Positions 19,569-30,172 are shown, counted from the stretch's first letter. The stretch is 64,000 nt of DNA from Achromobacter deleyi (GCF_016127315.1 NZ_CP065997.1:2542001-2606000); one strand, 5' to 3'. Notes: generated by a model not told the origin, from the sequence alone. Made by a program: numbers and translations.

Positions 19569-21026
19569 TCACAGCTTGATGCAGACGTTGGTGGGTTCGG
19601 TATAGAAATGCAGCGAATGGCGGCCGCCCTCGCGGCCGATGCCGGACAGGCCGCTGCCGCCGAACGGCGTGCGCAGGTCGCGCAGGAACCAGCAATTGAC
19701 CCACGCCAGCCCCACCTTCATCGCCTGCGCGACGCGGTGGCCGCGGGTCAGGTCCTGCGTCCAGACGGCGGCGGCCAGGCCGTAGCGGGTGTCGTTGGCC
19801 AGGCGGATGGCCTCTTCCTCGGTGTCGAACGGCGCCACGTGGCAGACCGGGCCGAACACTTCTTCCTTGATGCAGCGGGCGCTCTCGGGCAGGCCGGTCC
19901 AGATGGTCGGCTGCACGTAGGCGCCGGCGTCGCGCGCATCGCCGAACACCGGCACGCCGCCGCCGCTGACCACGGTGGCGCCTTCCTCGCGCGCCAGGGC
20001 GAAATACGACAGCACCTTTTCGCGGTGCTCGCGCGACACCAGCGGCCCCATGCCGGTGTCCGGATCATCCGGCCAGCCGATGCGCAGCGCCCGCGCGCGC
20101 TCGGCCAGCGCGGCGACGAAGCGGTCGTAGATCGGGCGTTGCACGTACACGCGTTCGGTGCACAGGCAGACCTGGCCGCAGTTGGCGAACACCGAGCGCG
20201 CGGTGCCGTCGACCGCCGCCTCGAAGTCGGCGTCGGCGAACACCAGCGCCGCGTTCTTGCCGCCCAGTTCGAACGACACCGGCTTCACGCCCGGCGCCAC
20301 GGCGCGCATGATGGCAGCGCCGGTGGCCGACTCGCCGGTGAAGGTGATGCCGTCGATGTCCGGATGCGAGGTGATGAACTCGCCCGCGGACCCCGGTCCG
20401 AAACCGTGGGTCAGGTTCAGCACGCCGGGCGGCAGCCCGGTCTCGTGCGCGACCTCGGCCAGCAGCGTGGCCGTGGACGGCGTGACTTCCGACGGCTTCA
20501 TGATGACGGTGTTGCCGAACGCCAGCGCCGGCGCCACTTTCCAGGTCAGCAGCAGCAGCGGCAGGTTCCACGGCGAGATCACGCCGACCACGCCCAGCGG
20601 CTTGCGGTAGGCGTAGTTCAGCGCCTGGCGACCGTCGGGCGTGTCGGTCATGTAGCTTTCCATGTCCAGCGTGCGCGCCAGTTCGGCGAAAGCGCGGAAA
20701 TTGGCGGCGCCGCGCGGAATGTCGATCTGGCTGGCCCAGGAGACCGGCTTGCCGGTGTCGCCGATCTCGGCCTGCAGGAAATCATCGAAGCGGCGGTTGA
20801 TGCCGTCGGCCAGCGCCAGCAGGTGGTCGGTGCGCTGCGCCACCGGCAGTGCGGCCCATGCCGGCAGGGCGTGGCGCGCGGCGGCGACGGCGCGGTCGAC
20901 CTGCTCGCGGCTGGCTTCGTGGGCCTGGGCGATCAACGTGTGATCCACCGGACTGTGTTTGTCGAACGTGGACGCGCCGTCTTCGAAGCGGCCGTCGATG
21001 TAGTTGCGCAGCTGGCGGATCATCAT
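19569..21026 (-). CDS. nbaE: 2-aminomuconic 6-semialdehyde dehydrogenase
   Basis: 485 residues, aldehyde dehydrogenase superfamily. Oxidises 2-aminomuconate semialdehyde with NAD. Conserved parts: [20 protein letters not shown] (about 150-170), [10 protein letters not shown] (cofactor), TFTGESATG, catalytic Glu in [10 protein letters not shown] (about 260), catalytic Cys in [14 protein letters not shown] (about 294), [10 protein letters not shown]. Two adjacent ATGs (21026 and 21023) are possible; the first is given. First gene of the minus-strand nba/liv locus, preceded by a large palindromic element. Confidence 0.91.
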   Translation of the reverse strand: MMIRQLRNYIDGRFEDGASTFDKHSPVDHTLIAQAHEASREQVDRAVAAARHALPAWAALPVAQRTDHLLALADGINRRFDDFLQAEIGDTGKPVSWASQIDIPRGAANFRAFAELARTLDMESYMTDTPDGRQALNYAYRKPLGVVGVISPWNLPLLLLTWKVAPALAFGNTVIMKPSEVTPSTATLLAEVAHETGLPPGVLNLTHGFGPGSAGEFITSHPDIDGITFTGESATGAAIMRAVAPGVKPVSFELGGKNAALVFADADFEAAVDGTARSVFANCGQVCLCTERVYVQRPIYDRFVAALAERARALRIGWPDDPDTGMGPLVSREHREKVLSYFALAREEGATVVSGGGVPVFGDARDAGAYVQPTIWTGLPESARCIKEEVFGPVCHVAPFDTEEEAIRLANDTRYGLAAAVWTQDLTRGHRVAQAMKVGLAWVNCWFLRDLRTPFGGSGLSGIGREGGRHSLHFYTEPTNVCIKL

Positions 21027-21032
21027 GGCCTG

Positions 21033-21076
21033 TTTTCCAATGTCAATTAAGTACGTATACGTACCATATTGGAAAA
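21033..21076 (-). promoter_or_regulatory. Palindromic operator upstream of nbaE
   Basis: GTACGTATACGTAC at 21051-21064 is a perfect 14-bp palindrome. It lies between a second inverted repeat, TTTTCCAAT (21033-21041) and ATTGGAAAA (21068-21076), whose centre is offset by three bases. The whole element lies within 50 bases of the nbaE start codon in a short AT-rich gap, so a bound protein would overlap the promoter. The binding protein is unknown; the LysR gene in the locus, or a GntR- or MarR-type protein elsewhere, are candidates. Confidence 0.75.
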
Positions 21077-21156
21077 TAGTAGGCAGCGGCTGGCGGCAAG
21101 TCAATGGGGGGAAGCGATGGGCCGGCCCGCGGGCCGGCCTCGGGGATGGCGCCGGA

Positions 21157-23541
21157 TTACCACCGATAGCTCAGCGTGCCGTACACCTGGCGTTCCTGGC
21201 CCCAATAGCACGACGTCGTGCTGCCGCAACTGGCCACATAGCGGCGGTCGAACAGGTTGGTGGCGGACAGCGCAATGGCCAGGCCCTTGAGCGACGGATC
21301 CAGCGCACCCAGGTCGTAGGCCAGGCGTGCGTCCACCAGCGTCACGGGCTTCATGGCCAGGGTGTTGTTGGCATCGCCGTAGGTGCTGCCGCGATAACGC
21401 ACGCCCAGGCCGGCGCTCAGGCCCTGGGCGATGCCGCCAAAGCGGTGGTCGGTCCACAGCGCGGCCTGGTGGCGTGGCAGGTTCTGCAGGGCGTTGCCCT
21501 CGGTGTTGACGCCCATGGCATCCGGCGTGTTGCGCGTGACTTCGCCCTGGCTATAGCCATAGGAGGCGATCACGCTCCAGCCGCCGCCCAGTTCCGCCTT
21601 GCCTTCCAGCTCCAGGCCGCGCACGCGCGCTTCGCCCGTCTGCACGCTGAAGGCGGGGTTGGTCGGATCGGTGGCGATCACGTTCTTCTGCGTCAGCTGG
21701 AACACGGACAGGGTGATCAAGGCCTTCTGGCCGGGCGGCTCGTACTTGATGCCCGCTTCGTATTGCTCGCCCTTGGTTGGCTTGAACGGCGTGCCGGAGC
21801 GGGTCGCGCCGATGGCGGGGTCGAATGACGTTGAATAACTGACATAGGGCGCCAGCCCATTGCGCGCCAGGTAGACCACGCCGGCCCGTCCGGTCCAGGC
21901 GGTGTCGTCCTGGCTGTTGGCCGCATCGCTGCCGAAATTGATGCCCTGCTTGCGATTCCAGGCGCGGTCGTGGCGCACGCCGCCGGTGAAGGCCCACTGG
22001 CCCGCGCGGATCTGGTCCTGCAGGTAATAGCCGATCTGCGTGGCGCGGGTGCGGGTGTCGGTGTATTCGGCAATGTCCTGCGGCCGTTGGCCATAGACGG
22101 GGCGATACAGGTCCAGCGGACCCAGCGACCCCATGTAGAAGCGGTAGCCGTTGTTGGTGCGGCGCAGGTCCAGCCCGGCCAGCACCGTGTGCGACAGCGG
22201 TCCGGTGTCGAACTCGGCCTGCGCCTGGTTGTCGACGCTGAAGGCGTAGACCTGTTCACGCCAGCCGACGTAGCTGCGGTCGACCAGCCGCTTGTCGGCA
22301 TCGAGGAAGCCATTCAGGAAGCTGTTGCGGGCGCTGAAGTCGATCTCGGCGTAGCGCAGGTTCTGGCTGACCTTCCAGGTCGAGTCCAGGCGGTGGTCCA
22401 GGCGATAGCCGACCGAGCGTTGTTCCACGTCCCAGCGATCGACACCCGGCTCGCCCGGAAAGCGCGAACGCTTCAGGCCGCCATTCGGGTTGTCGTACAG
22501 CGTGCCCTCGGCCGGCAGGAAGTAGCCGGTCCAGCCGTCGACGCGGTCGCGCTGGTATTGCAGCCGCAGGGTGAAGCTGGTGTCGGCGTTCGGCGCCCAG
22601 GTGAAGGCCGGGGCGAAGTAGCGATTGGTTTCGGACACGTGATCGAGCGAGGCGTCGGCATCGCGATACAACCCGGTCAGCCGGTAGCGCAGCGTCGCCG
22701 CCTCGTTCAGCGGACCGCCCAGGTCGAAGGCGCCTTGCTTGTGGCCGTTGTTGCCGCCTTCGAGCTGGATCTCGCCCTGGCGCGCATCGGGCGGCGCCTT
22801 GGTGACGTAGTTGACCAGGCCGCCCGGCGTATTCTGGCCATACAGCACCGAGGCCGGTCCCTTGAGCACTTCGATGCGCTCGGCGCCGTAGGGGTTGAGC
22901 CGGGGAATCACGTATTCGCCGGTGGCGGTGCGCAGGCCGTCCTGATAGGTGGCGTAGTTGGCGTTGAAGCCGCGCAGCTGGATCACGTCGAAGCGCACGT
23001 CATAGCCCGCCCAGGCGGCATTGACGCCGGGCGTGTAGGCCAGGGCCTCGGCGGTGCTGCGCACCGGCCGGCGGTCCATCTCGGCGCGGCTGATGACATT
23101 GATGGTCTGCGGGGTTTCCAGCAGCGCGGCATCGGTCTTGGAGCCGGAAGCGCTGCGGGTGGCGACCAGCCCGTCCGCCGGCCCGAACGCGGATTCGCGC
23201 AGGCCTGGCACCGTGATCGGCGTCAGTTCCACCGCGTCCGGCGCCGGCGTGCGGAAGACCTGCAACCGGCCTTCGGCGTTGCGGCGCGCCGACAGCCCGG
23301 TGCCGTGCAGCAGGCCGGACAGATCCGCATCGGTCCCTGTCGGCGCCGGCAGGCCGGGGCTGCGCAGCCCGCGCGTCAGCGCGGCATCGTAGGAAATCAC
23401 CAGGCCATGGCGCTGGGCATACGCGCCCAGCGCGTCGTCCAGCGGTCCGGCCGGAATCGGCGCCTCGCCGGCGGCGTGGGCCACCGTCTGCAGCAACAGG
23501 GTCAGGCCGGCCAGGGTCCGGCGCAATCGTCTCGGGTACAT
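21157..23541 (-). CDS. TonB-dependent siderophore receptor with STN signalling domain
   Basis: 794-residue outer-membrane transporter. Signal peptide 1-24 (LTLLLQTVAHA), then an STN domain (about 28-98, PAGPLDDALGAYAQRHGLVI) used for surface signalling to an anti-sigma factor. Plug domain about 130-240 with ETPQTINVISRAEMDRRPV and VLKGPASVLYGQNTPGGLVN, and a 22-strand barrel to the C-terminal aromatic residue in LSYRW. It lies downstream of an ECF sigma/FecR pair on the same strand, giving a FecIRA-type unit that should respond to and import one ferric siderophore or heme-like ligand. The ligand cannot be told from sequence. Confidence 0.92.
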   Translation of the reverse strand: MYPRRLRRTLAGLTLLLQTVAHAAGEAPIPAGPLDDALGAYAQRHGLVISYDAALTRGLRSPGLPAPTGTDADLSGLLHGTGLSARRNAEGRLQVFRTPAPDAVELTPITVPGLRESAFGPADGLVATRSASGSKTDAALLETPQTINVISRAEMDRRPVRSTAEALAYTPGVNAAWAGYDVRFDVIQLRGFNANYATYQDGLRTATGEYVIPRLNPYGAERIEVLKGPASVLYGQNTPGGLVNYVTKAPPDARQGEIQLEGGNNGHKQGAFDLGGPLNEAATLRYRLTGLYRDADASLDHVSETNRYFAPAFTWAPNADTSFTLRLQYQRDRVDGWTGYFLPAEGTLYDNPNGGLKRSRFPGEPGVDRWDVEQRSVGYRLDHRLDSTWKVSQNLRYAEIDFSARNSFLNGFLDADKRLVDRSYVGWREQVYAFSVDNQAQAEFDTGPLSHTVLAGLDLRRTNNGYRFYMGSLGPLDLYRPVYGQRPQDIAEYTDTRTRATQIGYYLQDQIRAGQWAFTGGVRHDRAWNRKQGINFGSDAANSQDDTAWTGRAGVVYLARNGLAPYVSYSTSFDPAIGATRSGTPFKPTKGEQYEAGIKYEPPGQKALITLSVFQLTQKNVIATDPTNPAFSVQTGEARVRGLELEGKAELGGGWSVIASYGYSQGEVTRNTPDAMGVNTEGNALQNLPRHQAALWTDHRFGGIAQGLSAGLGVRYRGSTYGDANNTLAMKPVTLVDARLAYDLGALDPSLKGLAIALSATNLFDRRYVASCGSTTSCYWGQERQVYGTLSYRW

Positions 23542-23650
23542 CGCAATGCTCCATGCGGTTGTGCATGGAAGAGATGACGTGCCAGGCGTCCAAAGGGGAA
23601 AGGGCGGTTACAACTTTTCCTGGGCTGCCGCTATCCGGGTGTCGCCGGCG

Positions 23651-24646
23651 CTAGCGGCGTTCGACTCGCTGCAGCCAGGGACCGTAGTGGCGCACGCGGA
23701 TGGGCAGGTTTTCCTGGAGCGAGGCCAGCGCGGCGTCGCCGTCCAGCGGCAGCACCGCCGACACCCGCAAGTCGGCCAGCGCCTGCGCGTCATACAGCAG
23801 CAGGCCACGGCGATGGCGCGCCAGTTCATCGAGCACCTGGGGCAACGGCGTGTCACTGACCGACAGGCGGCCCTGGGTCCAGCCCTCGGCATCGCGCGGG
23901 GCGGTCCGCGGCGGGCCGACCGAGTCGGGGCGGATATCCAGCGTCTGGCCGGCCGCGGCATCCTGGCAGGCAGCGCCCGGGCGCGCAGGACACGCCTTGA
24001 CGCGCGATTCGGTCACCGTCACGCGGGTGGCGTCGGGCAGCAGGCGGACGATGTAGCGCGTGCCCAGCGCCGTGGCGCTGCCATCGCGGGTGTCGACGAC
24101 GAAGGGCCGGCCGGCCTGGCCCGGCGCCACTTCGGCCAGGATCTCGCCCTGCCGCAGCACGATGCGGCGTTCCTGCGCGGTGTAGACGATGTCGACCGCG
24201 CTGTCGGTGTTGAGCGTCAGGCGGCTGCCGTCGCTCAGTTCGATGGTGCGGTGTTCGCCCACGCCGCTGCGCAGGTCGGCGGTCAGCCACGGCAGTTGGG
24301 CGTGCAGCGCCCACCAGAGCGGCGCCAGCGCGGCCAGGGCAAGCGCCGCCGTTCGCACGGCCGCGCCGCGACGCTTGCGGCGCCGGCCGCGGGTTTCTTG
24401 CAGCATGGCGCTCAAGCGGTGCCCCGGCGCCTGCTGGGCCGGGGCCGCCAGCAGCCCCCACAGCGCCTGCATGCGCTGCCAGGCGCGTTCGTGATCGGGA
24501 TGGGCGCTGCGCCATTGCTCGAACGCGCGCGCTTCTTCCGCGCTGGGGGCGCCGTCCATCACGCTGTGCCAATGCGCCGCCTGCTCCAGCGCGGCGCGTG
24601 GCAGCGTCGCCTCGCCGGACGGGCCGGCGGCATCGTCAAACAGCAT
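23651..24646 (-). CDS. fecR: FecR-family anti-sigma/sigma regulator
   Basis: About 331 residues. N-terminal cytosolic DUF4880-like part (AAHWHSVMDGAPSAEEARAF, WRSAHPDHERAWQRMQALW), a transmembrane helix near residues 95-115 (ALALAALAPLWWAL), then a periplasmic FecR domain (LRQGEILAEVAPGQAGRPF, ATALGTRYIVRL). It transfers the signal from the receptor STN domain to the ECF sigma factor. ATG 24646 overlaps the sigma stop by eleven bases; an ATG at 24682 is the alternative. About 110 bases separate it from the receptor gene. Confidence 0.88.
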   Translation of the reverse strand: MLFDDAAGPSGEATLPRAALEQAAHWHSVMDGAPSAEEARAFEQWRSAHPDHERAWQRMQALWGLLAAPAQQAPGHRLSAMLQETRGRRRKRRGAAVRTAALALAALAPLWWALHAQLPWLTADLRSGVGEHRTIELSDGSRLTLNTDSAVDIVYTAQERRIVLRQGEILAEVAPGQAGRPFVVDTRDGSATALGTRYIVRLLPDATRVTVTESRVKACPARPGAACQDAAAGQTLDIRPDSVGPPRTAPRDAEGWTQGRLSVSDTPLPQVLDELARHRRGLLLYDAQALADLRVSAVLPLDGDAALASLQENLPIRVRHYGPWLQRVERR

Positions 24647-25169
24647 GGGCGCGGTCCGCGGCCGATTCGGCCAACGCGTCATGGCAGGCCAGCAAGGCCT
24701 GCGCGATATACAGCTTGACCGAGCGTTCCGACACCCGCAAGACCTGCGCGATGTCGTGTTGCGGCATGCCGTCGTACAGGCTCATGAGAAAAGCCTGCGC
24801 GGCTTTGTGTGGCAGGCGATCGATGGCCTGGCTGACCGCCGCCAGCGCCTGCACGGCCATGGCGACCTGCTCGGCGGAGGCCTCCGCGCGCAGCGCGTGC
24901 TGCTCGGCGTGCAGCGCCAGATAGGCCTGCTCGATATCCTGCCGGCGCCGTTCGTCGATCACCAGCCGGTTGGCCGTGGTGGCGAGCAGGGCGCGCGGCT
25001 GGTCCGCGGTTTCCAGGCCGCCATGCCGCAGCAGGCGCAGGAAGGCGTCGTGCGCGATGTCCTCGGCGTGGAATCGGCATTTCAGCTTGCGCAGCAGCCA
25101 GGCGCGCAGCCAGCCGTGATGCGCCGCGTAAAGATTCTGGAAGGCCGGCAGGACGTTCGGTCCGGACAT
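24636..25169 (-). CDS. fecI: ECF-family RNA polymerase sigma factor, FecI type
   Basis: About 177 residues. Region 2: FHAEDIAHDAFLRLLRHG and RALLATTANRLVIDERRRQD; region 4: LPHKAAQAFLMSLYDGMPQH and VLRVSERSVKLYIAQALLAC. These are typical of iron-starvation sigma factors. ATG 25169 fits family length; a start at 25235 would place a candidate Fur site inside the gene. Followed by overlapping fecR and then the receptor gene, which it should transcribe. Confidence 0.88.
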   Translation of the reverse strand: MSGPNVLPAFQNLYAAHHGWLRAWLLRKLKCRFHAEDIAHDAFLRLLRHGGLETADQPRALLATTANRLVIDERRRQDIEQAYLALHAEQHALRAEASAEQVAMAVQALAAVSQAIDRLPHKAAQAFLMSLYDGMPQHDIAQVLRVSERSVKLYIAQALLACHDALAESAADRAHAV

Positions 25170-25183
25170 GGTGGAAAAAATCA

Positions 25184-25202
25184 GGAATTGAGAAGCGTTA
25201 TC
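25184..25202 (-). promoter_or_regulatory. Candidate Fur box upstream of the ECF sigma gene
   Basis: On the minus strand GATAACGCTTCTCAATTCC matches about 12 of 19 positions of the Fur consensus (GATAATGATAATCATTATC), with the left half best conserved. It ends 15 bases before the ATG at 25169. Iron control is expected for a FecI-type sigma gene; the match by itself is modest. Confidence 0.4.
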
Positions 25203-25289
25203 AGCTTGAGGATTGTACGCGGCTTCGCCGTCCATGCCACCCCGAGGGTTCCCGGCCTACAATCGCCAGGCTGATTCACTGGATCCCAG

Positions 25290-25775
25290 ATGACCTCTTC
25301 CGCCCGATCCGTCCGCCCGGCCAGCGCCCGGGCCCTGCAGCAATTCGACCTGACACAGGTGGCCTCGCACCTGCTGCGCCGCGCTCACTTCCGGGCCGAG
25401 GCGCTGTTCGCGCAGGCGTTTCCGGACGAGGACCTGACGCCGCGCCAGAAGGCCTTGCTGATCACGGTCCACCAGAACCCGGGCGCGACCCAGAGCCGTA
25501 TCGCCGAACTGATCGCGCTGGACCGCAATTCCTTCGCCGAAATGATCGCCCGCATGACCGCCAAGGGCTATGTGCGGCGCACCCGCTCGGCCGAGGACGG
25601 CCGCGCCTATGCGCTGGAGATCACCGACGAGGGCATGGCGCTGCTGGCGCGGGTGCTGCCGCGTGATGCGCAGGTGGAGGCGCAGGTGCTGGCGCCGATC
25701 CCGGAGGAACTGCGGCCGGTGTTCCTGCAATGCCTGAGATTGATGGCGGGGCTGGAGCCGCCGGCGGGGACGTGA
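25290..25775 (+). CDS. MarR-family transcriptional regulator
   Basis: 161 residues. A winged helix core runs from about 45 to 130: LTPRQKALLITVHQNPGATQ, then the recognition helix SRIAELIALDRNSFAEMIAR and the wing VRRTRSAEDGRAYALEIT, the classic MarR D-x-R-(A/S) wing. It is divergent from the sigma gene (about 120 bases) and has no co-transcribed partner. The ligand and targets are not evident. Confidence 0.9.
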   Translation: MTSSARSVRPASARALQQFDLTQVASHLLRRAHFRAEALFAQAFPDEDLTPRQKALLITVHQNPGATQSRIAELIALDRNSFAEMIARMTAKGYVRRTRSAEDGRAYALEITDEGMALLARVLPRDAQVEAQVLAPIPEELRPVFLQCLRLMAGLEPPAGT

Positions 25776-25833
25776 ACGGCGCCGCCGCACCGCGCTCCCG
25801 CGGCATCGGGCCGTAACGCGGCCGTGCGTCGCC

Positions 25834-26793
25834 TCAGGGCGCGTCGGACGGCGGTGGCGGCGCGGTGTTTGCCGGCGCCGGGGTGGGCGATGATGCCGCC
25901 GTCGCGTGCTTGTCGTTGGCCGCGCGGCCGAAGCGCAGCGCGAACTGCCGCGTGAACACCGCGCCGAAAAAGAAGATCTGCGCCGAGTAATAGATCCACA
26001 GCAGCAGCGCGATCAGGGAGCCCGCCGCGCCGTAGGCCGACACCGCCGCGCCCCGGCTCAGGTACACGCCGATGCCCCACTTGCCCACCAGGAACAGCGC
26101 CGCCGTGACGATGGCGCCGGGGATCACGTCGCGCCAGGAGATCCGCGCGCTCGGCAGCAGCTTGAAGATCACCGCGAACAGCGCCACCACCACCGAGAAC
26201 GAAAACAGGCTTGAGGCCCAGTCGGCCGCCGTGGCGAAGGCCGACGCCGTCCACAGGTCGCCGTAGTACTTGCGCGCCGCGCCCAGGCCCGCGTTCACCG
26301 TCAGTGAAATCAGCAGGAACAGCGCCAGCACCAGCACCAGGCCGAATGACAGCATGCGGCTGCGAACCATGCCCTGGATGCCGCCCTTCTGGTTGCCGGA
26401 CACTTCCCACAGGTCGTCCAGGCTGGCCTTGAGCTCGGCGAAGGCCGTGGTGGCGCTGAAGATCAGCACGAAGATCGAGATCAGCGCCGCGATCCAGCCG
26501 CCGCCGGATTCATGGGCGCTGGCCAGCACCGTCTGGATCACCTCGGCGCCGCGCTCGCCGGTCAGGTCGCGCAGCGACGCGAACAGCTCCGAGCGCACCG
26601 CGTCCTCGCCGAAGAAGGCGCCGGCCACGGCGATCACCAGGATCAGCATGGGCGCCAGCGAAAACACCATGTACAACGCCAGCGCCGCGCCCTTGCTGGA
26701 GGCGCGATGGGTCGACCACTGGTTGGCGGAATCCATCAGCAGCCCGCCGATCTCCGACGGACGCAGGACACGCAGGCTGTTGGGAAGGCGCAT
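25834..26793 (-). CDS. YihY/BrkB-family inner-membrane protein
   Basis: 319 residues with about six hydrophobic helices. SKGAALALYMVFSLAPMLIL near residues 32-52 and WRDVIPGAIVTAALFLVGKW near 215-235 are family signatures. LLLWIYYSAQIFFFGAVFTR near 265-285 precedes a Pro/Ala/Thr-rich cytosolic tail. The family is annotated variously as BrkB, once linked to serum resistance in Bordetella, or as UPF0761; the molecular role is unclear. The MarR gene converges on it 58 bases away. Confidence 0.88.
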   Translation of the reverse strand: MRLPNSLRVLRPSEIGGLLMDSANQWSTHRASSKGAALALYMVFSLAPMLILVIAVAGAFFGEDAVRSELFASLRDLTGERGAEVIQTVLASAHESGGGWIAALISIFVLIFSATTAFAELKASLDDLWEVSGNQKGGIQGMVRSRMLSFGLVLVLALFLLISLTVNAGLGAARKYYGDLWTASAFATAADWASSLFSFSVVVALFAVIFKLLPSARISWRDVIPGAIVTAALFLVGKWGIGVYLSRGAAVSAYGAAGSLIALLLWIYYSAQIFFFGAVFTRQFALRFGRAANDKHATAASSPTPAPANTAPPPPSDAP

Positions 26794-26902
26794 GGGTCTG
26801 GGCTCGGGCTAGGGAGCCTTCATTGTAGGGACGCATGCGCCGGCGCGAAACCATGAACTTGTTGGCAAACGTTCCGGGGCCCGGCGCGATGGCCGGGTCC
26901 AC

Positions 26903-26937
26903 AAAAAGAAAAACCCCCGGGGCGAAGGTCCGGGGGT
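26903..26937 (-). terminator. Rho-independent terminator of groEL
   Basis: On the minus strand ACCCCCGG pairs with CCGGGGGT around a nine-base loop and is followed by TTTTCTTTTT. It lies 60 bases after the groEL stop. A second stem-loop, CCCCGGC-CGAA-GCCGGGG, stands at 26956-26973 between it and the gene. Confidence 0.85.
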
Positions 26938-26996
26938 CTTTCGGGGTACTGCGTTCCCCGGCCGAAGCCGGGGAGGCCATGCAAGGGAAGCGGGAC

Positions 26997-28640
<1,644 letters not shown>

Positions 28641-28674
28641 TTAGCTTCCTTCGAAAATTCGTTTGAGGCAGGGT

Positions 28675-28962
28675 TTACTGGACCACGGCGAGGATTTCGT
28701 CCTCGCGGATGACGAGCAGTTCTTCGCCGTCAACCTTGACCGACTGGCCGGCGTACTTGCCGAACAGAACCTTGTCGCCAGCCTTCAGGTCGACCGGCAG
28801 GATCTTGCCGTCTTCGGTCTTCTTGCCGGGGCCGACGGCCACGACTTCACCCTGGTCGGGCTTTTCAGCGGCGCTGTCGGGGATGACGATGCCCGACGCA
28901 GTCTTGCGCTCGTTTTCGAGGCGTTTGACGATCACGCGATCGCCCAGGGGACGCAAGGCCAT
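28675..28962 (-). CDS. groES: Co-chaperonin GroES (Hsp10)
   Basis: 95 residues; heptameric lid of Gro[22 protein letters not shown] at the start, [20 protein letters not shown] (mobile loop), and [20 protein letters not shown] near the end. First gene of the groESL operon, 57 bases downstream of a CIRCE operator. Confidence 0.98.
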   Translation of the reverse strand: MALRPLGDRVIVKRLENERKTASGIVIPDSAAEKPDQGEVVAVGPGKKTEDGKILPVDLKAGDKVLFGKYAGQSVKVDGEELLVIREDEILAVVQ

Positions 28963-29019
28963 GAGGAACTCCTGTTACTAAAGAAGAAAGTGAATGATCG
29001 GTTAGGCCCGGGAGGACTG

Positions 29020-29046
29020 TTAGCACTCACCGGTGTCGAGTGCTAA
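29020..29046 (-). promoter_or_regulatory. CIRCE operator of groESL
   Basis: TTAGCACTC, nine bases, GAGTGCTAA: a perfect match to the CIRCE inverted repeat bound by HrcA. It begins at the -10 box and covers the expected transcription start, so HrcA would block initiation of groESL. Confidence 0.97.
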
Positions 29047-29073
29047 TTATAGGGATGATGTCGCGAGGTTCAA
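29046..29073 (-). promoter_or_regulatory. groESL promoter, sigma-70 with overlapping heat-shock-like elements
   Basis: On the minus strand TTGAAC (29068-29073), 16 bases, TATAAT (29046-29051). The same bases read CTTGAAC-13-CCCTATAA, close to the sigma-32 pattern CTTGAAA/CCCCATNT. The last base of the -10 box is the first of CIRCE. Dual control by HrcA and sigma-32 is a reasonable inference. Confidence 0.75.
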
Positions 29074-29190
29074 GGGGGGGAGGGGGGCTGTTACATATGG
29101 CGGAGCCGTGTGGTGGGTGAGTGGTGCGTCCCTTTTTATTTGCCGCCTTGCGGTCGCCGGTGTCGAAAATCATCCAACGCGGGATTTACG

Positions 29191-29631
29191 TCACTCAACA
29201 CATAAGCCCTGATCGCGATACTCACCCGGTGCCCCCAGCGCGGCGCAGAACTTGTGGTTTTCGCCGGAATAGGCGTGTTTGGCGCGGATGGTCAGCGTGG
29301 CGCCGGCCAACCTGACCTTCTTTGGATCGCAGGACCAGAAGCCGCTGGAGATTTCGTTGTACGCCGCCCTGGCGACGAGGCGGGGCGGTTGTTCGGGCTG
29401 CTTCTTTCCGGATGTCGTCGTGGCCAACCACTCGATCCAGACACGGCAGCTCACGTGCTCGAAGCCCACGTTCTCGAGGATCACCCGGTAGGAGCCCTGC
29501 CCGTCGCGGGAATGCCAACTTCCGCCAGTCAGCGTCCCCAGGAGCTCCGCTTGATCCGCGTCAGTCTCCGCGACGGAGGGAGCCGCCACCAGGAACGAAA
29601 GGCTGAGCAACGCTGACGCAAGAATTTTCAT
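29191..29631 (-). CDS. Small secreted protein of unknown function
   Basis: 146 residues. A clear signal peptide covers 1-20 (MKILASALLSLSFLVAAPSV-A). The mature part has four cysteines: one in HVSCRVWIEWL, one in FWSCDPKKV, one in HKFCAALG and one near the end (GLCVE), which could form two disulfides in the periplasm. No family was recognised; its composition suggests a small beta-rich fold. It starts 118 bases downstream of the TonB-receptor remnant and lies in a low-quality, scarred region; it could itself be intact cargo of a former island. The frame open upstream of the ATG is the receptor remnant and is not part of this gene. Confidence 0.65.
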   Translation of the reverse strand: MKILASALLSLSFLVAAPSVAETDADQAELLGTLTGGSWHSRDGQGSYRVILENVGFEHVSCRVWIEWLATTTSGKKQPEQPPRLVARAAYNEISSGFWSCDPKKVRLAGATLTIRAKHAYSGENHKFCAALGAPGEYRDQGLCVE

Positions 29632-29748
29632 GGTTCGGATTGCCTGTCGGGATTCGGCGTGAAAGGAGTGATGGACGGCGCTCGGCGGCGTTTTATGGAC
29701 GGGATGGCAAGCATAACCGGCAGGTATCGCAGCAGGTCGCATCCGAGG

Positions 29749-30172
29749 TCGAAGCGCGGCGAGGATTTCTGGCCGCCGCTCGCCATACCCGCAGTTATAC
29801 GAATCGCAGTTGCGTCCCACATAGATCTTGTCCGCCAGGTTCCGCGCATTCAATGCCAGGCTCCAGTGCTGGAAGTCATAGCCCAGCATGGCGTCGAACA
29901 GGGTGTAGGCCGGCACCTTGGCGGGGGCGGAACTATTGGCGCCGTCGGTCGCGCCTACGAAGCGCACGCCCATGCCCACCTTGATGCCGTTGGCAAAGCG
30001 GTAGTCGCCCCAGGCCGAGGCCTGGTTGCGCGGAGTGGCGGTGAGTTGGGTGCCGATCTTGTCGGGGTTGGCGTTCTTGGTCACGCGGGCGTCGGGCGTC
30101 CACGTATAGGACAGCAGCAGTCGCGGGTGCCGGGCGGCTGGTAACGCAGGCCGACCTCGTATTGGCGTAGTT
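29749..30172 (-). pseudogene. C-terminal remnant of a TonB-dependent siderophore receptor
   Basis: Only the last barrel strands remain. QYEVGLRYQPPGTR (about 30126-30164) is followed, after a one-base frameshift near 30122, by LLLSYTWTPDARVTKNANPD, then GTQLTATPRNQASAWGDYRF and LNARNLADKIYVGRNCDSYN; these are C-terminal receptor sequences. Homology fades at GERRPEILAALR (29749), where the expected terminal aromatic residue is lost. The N-terminal plug and most of the barrel are absent. It runs directly into an autotransporter start at its upstream side. Confidence 0.85.

Noticed and set aside
19605..21050. Long plus-strand frame over nbaE
   Set aside because: Antisense shadow of a high-GC gene; no domain or sensible composition.
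23542..23650. FecI-type promoter before the TonB receptor
   Set aside because: A GGAAAA-like -35 is visible but no convincing matching -10; not called.
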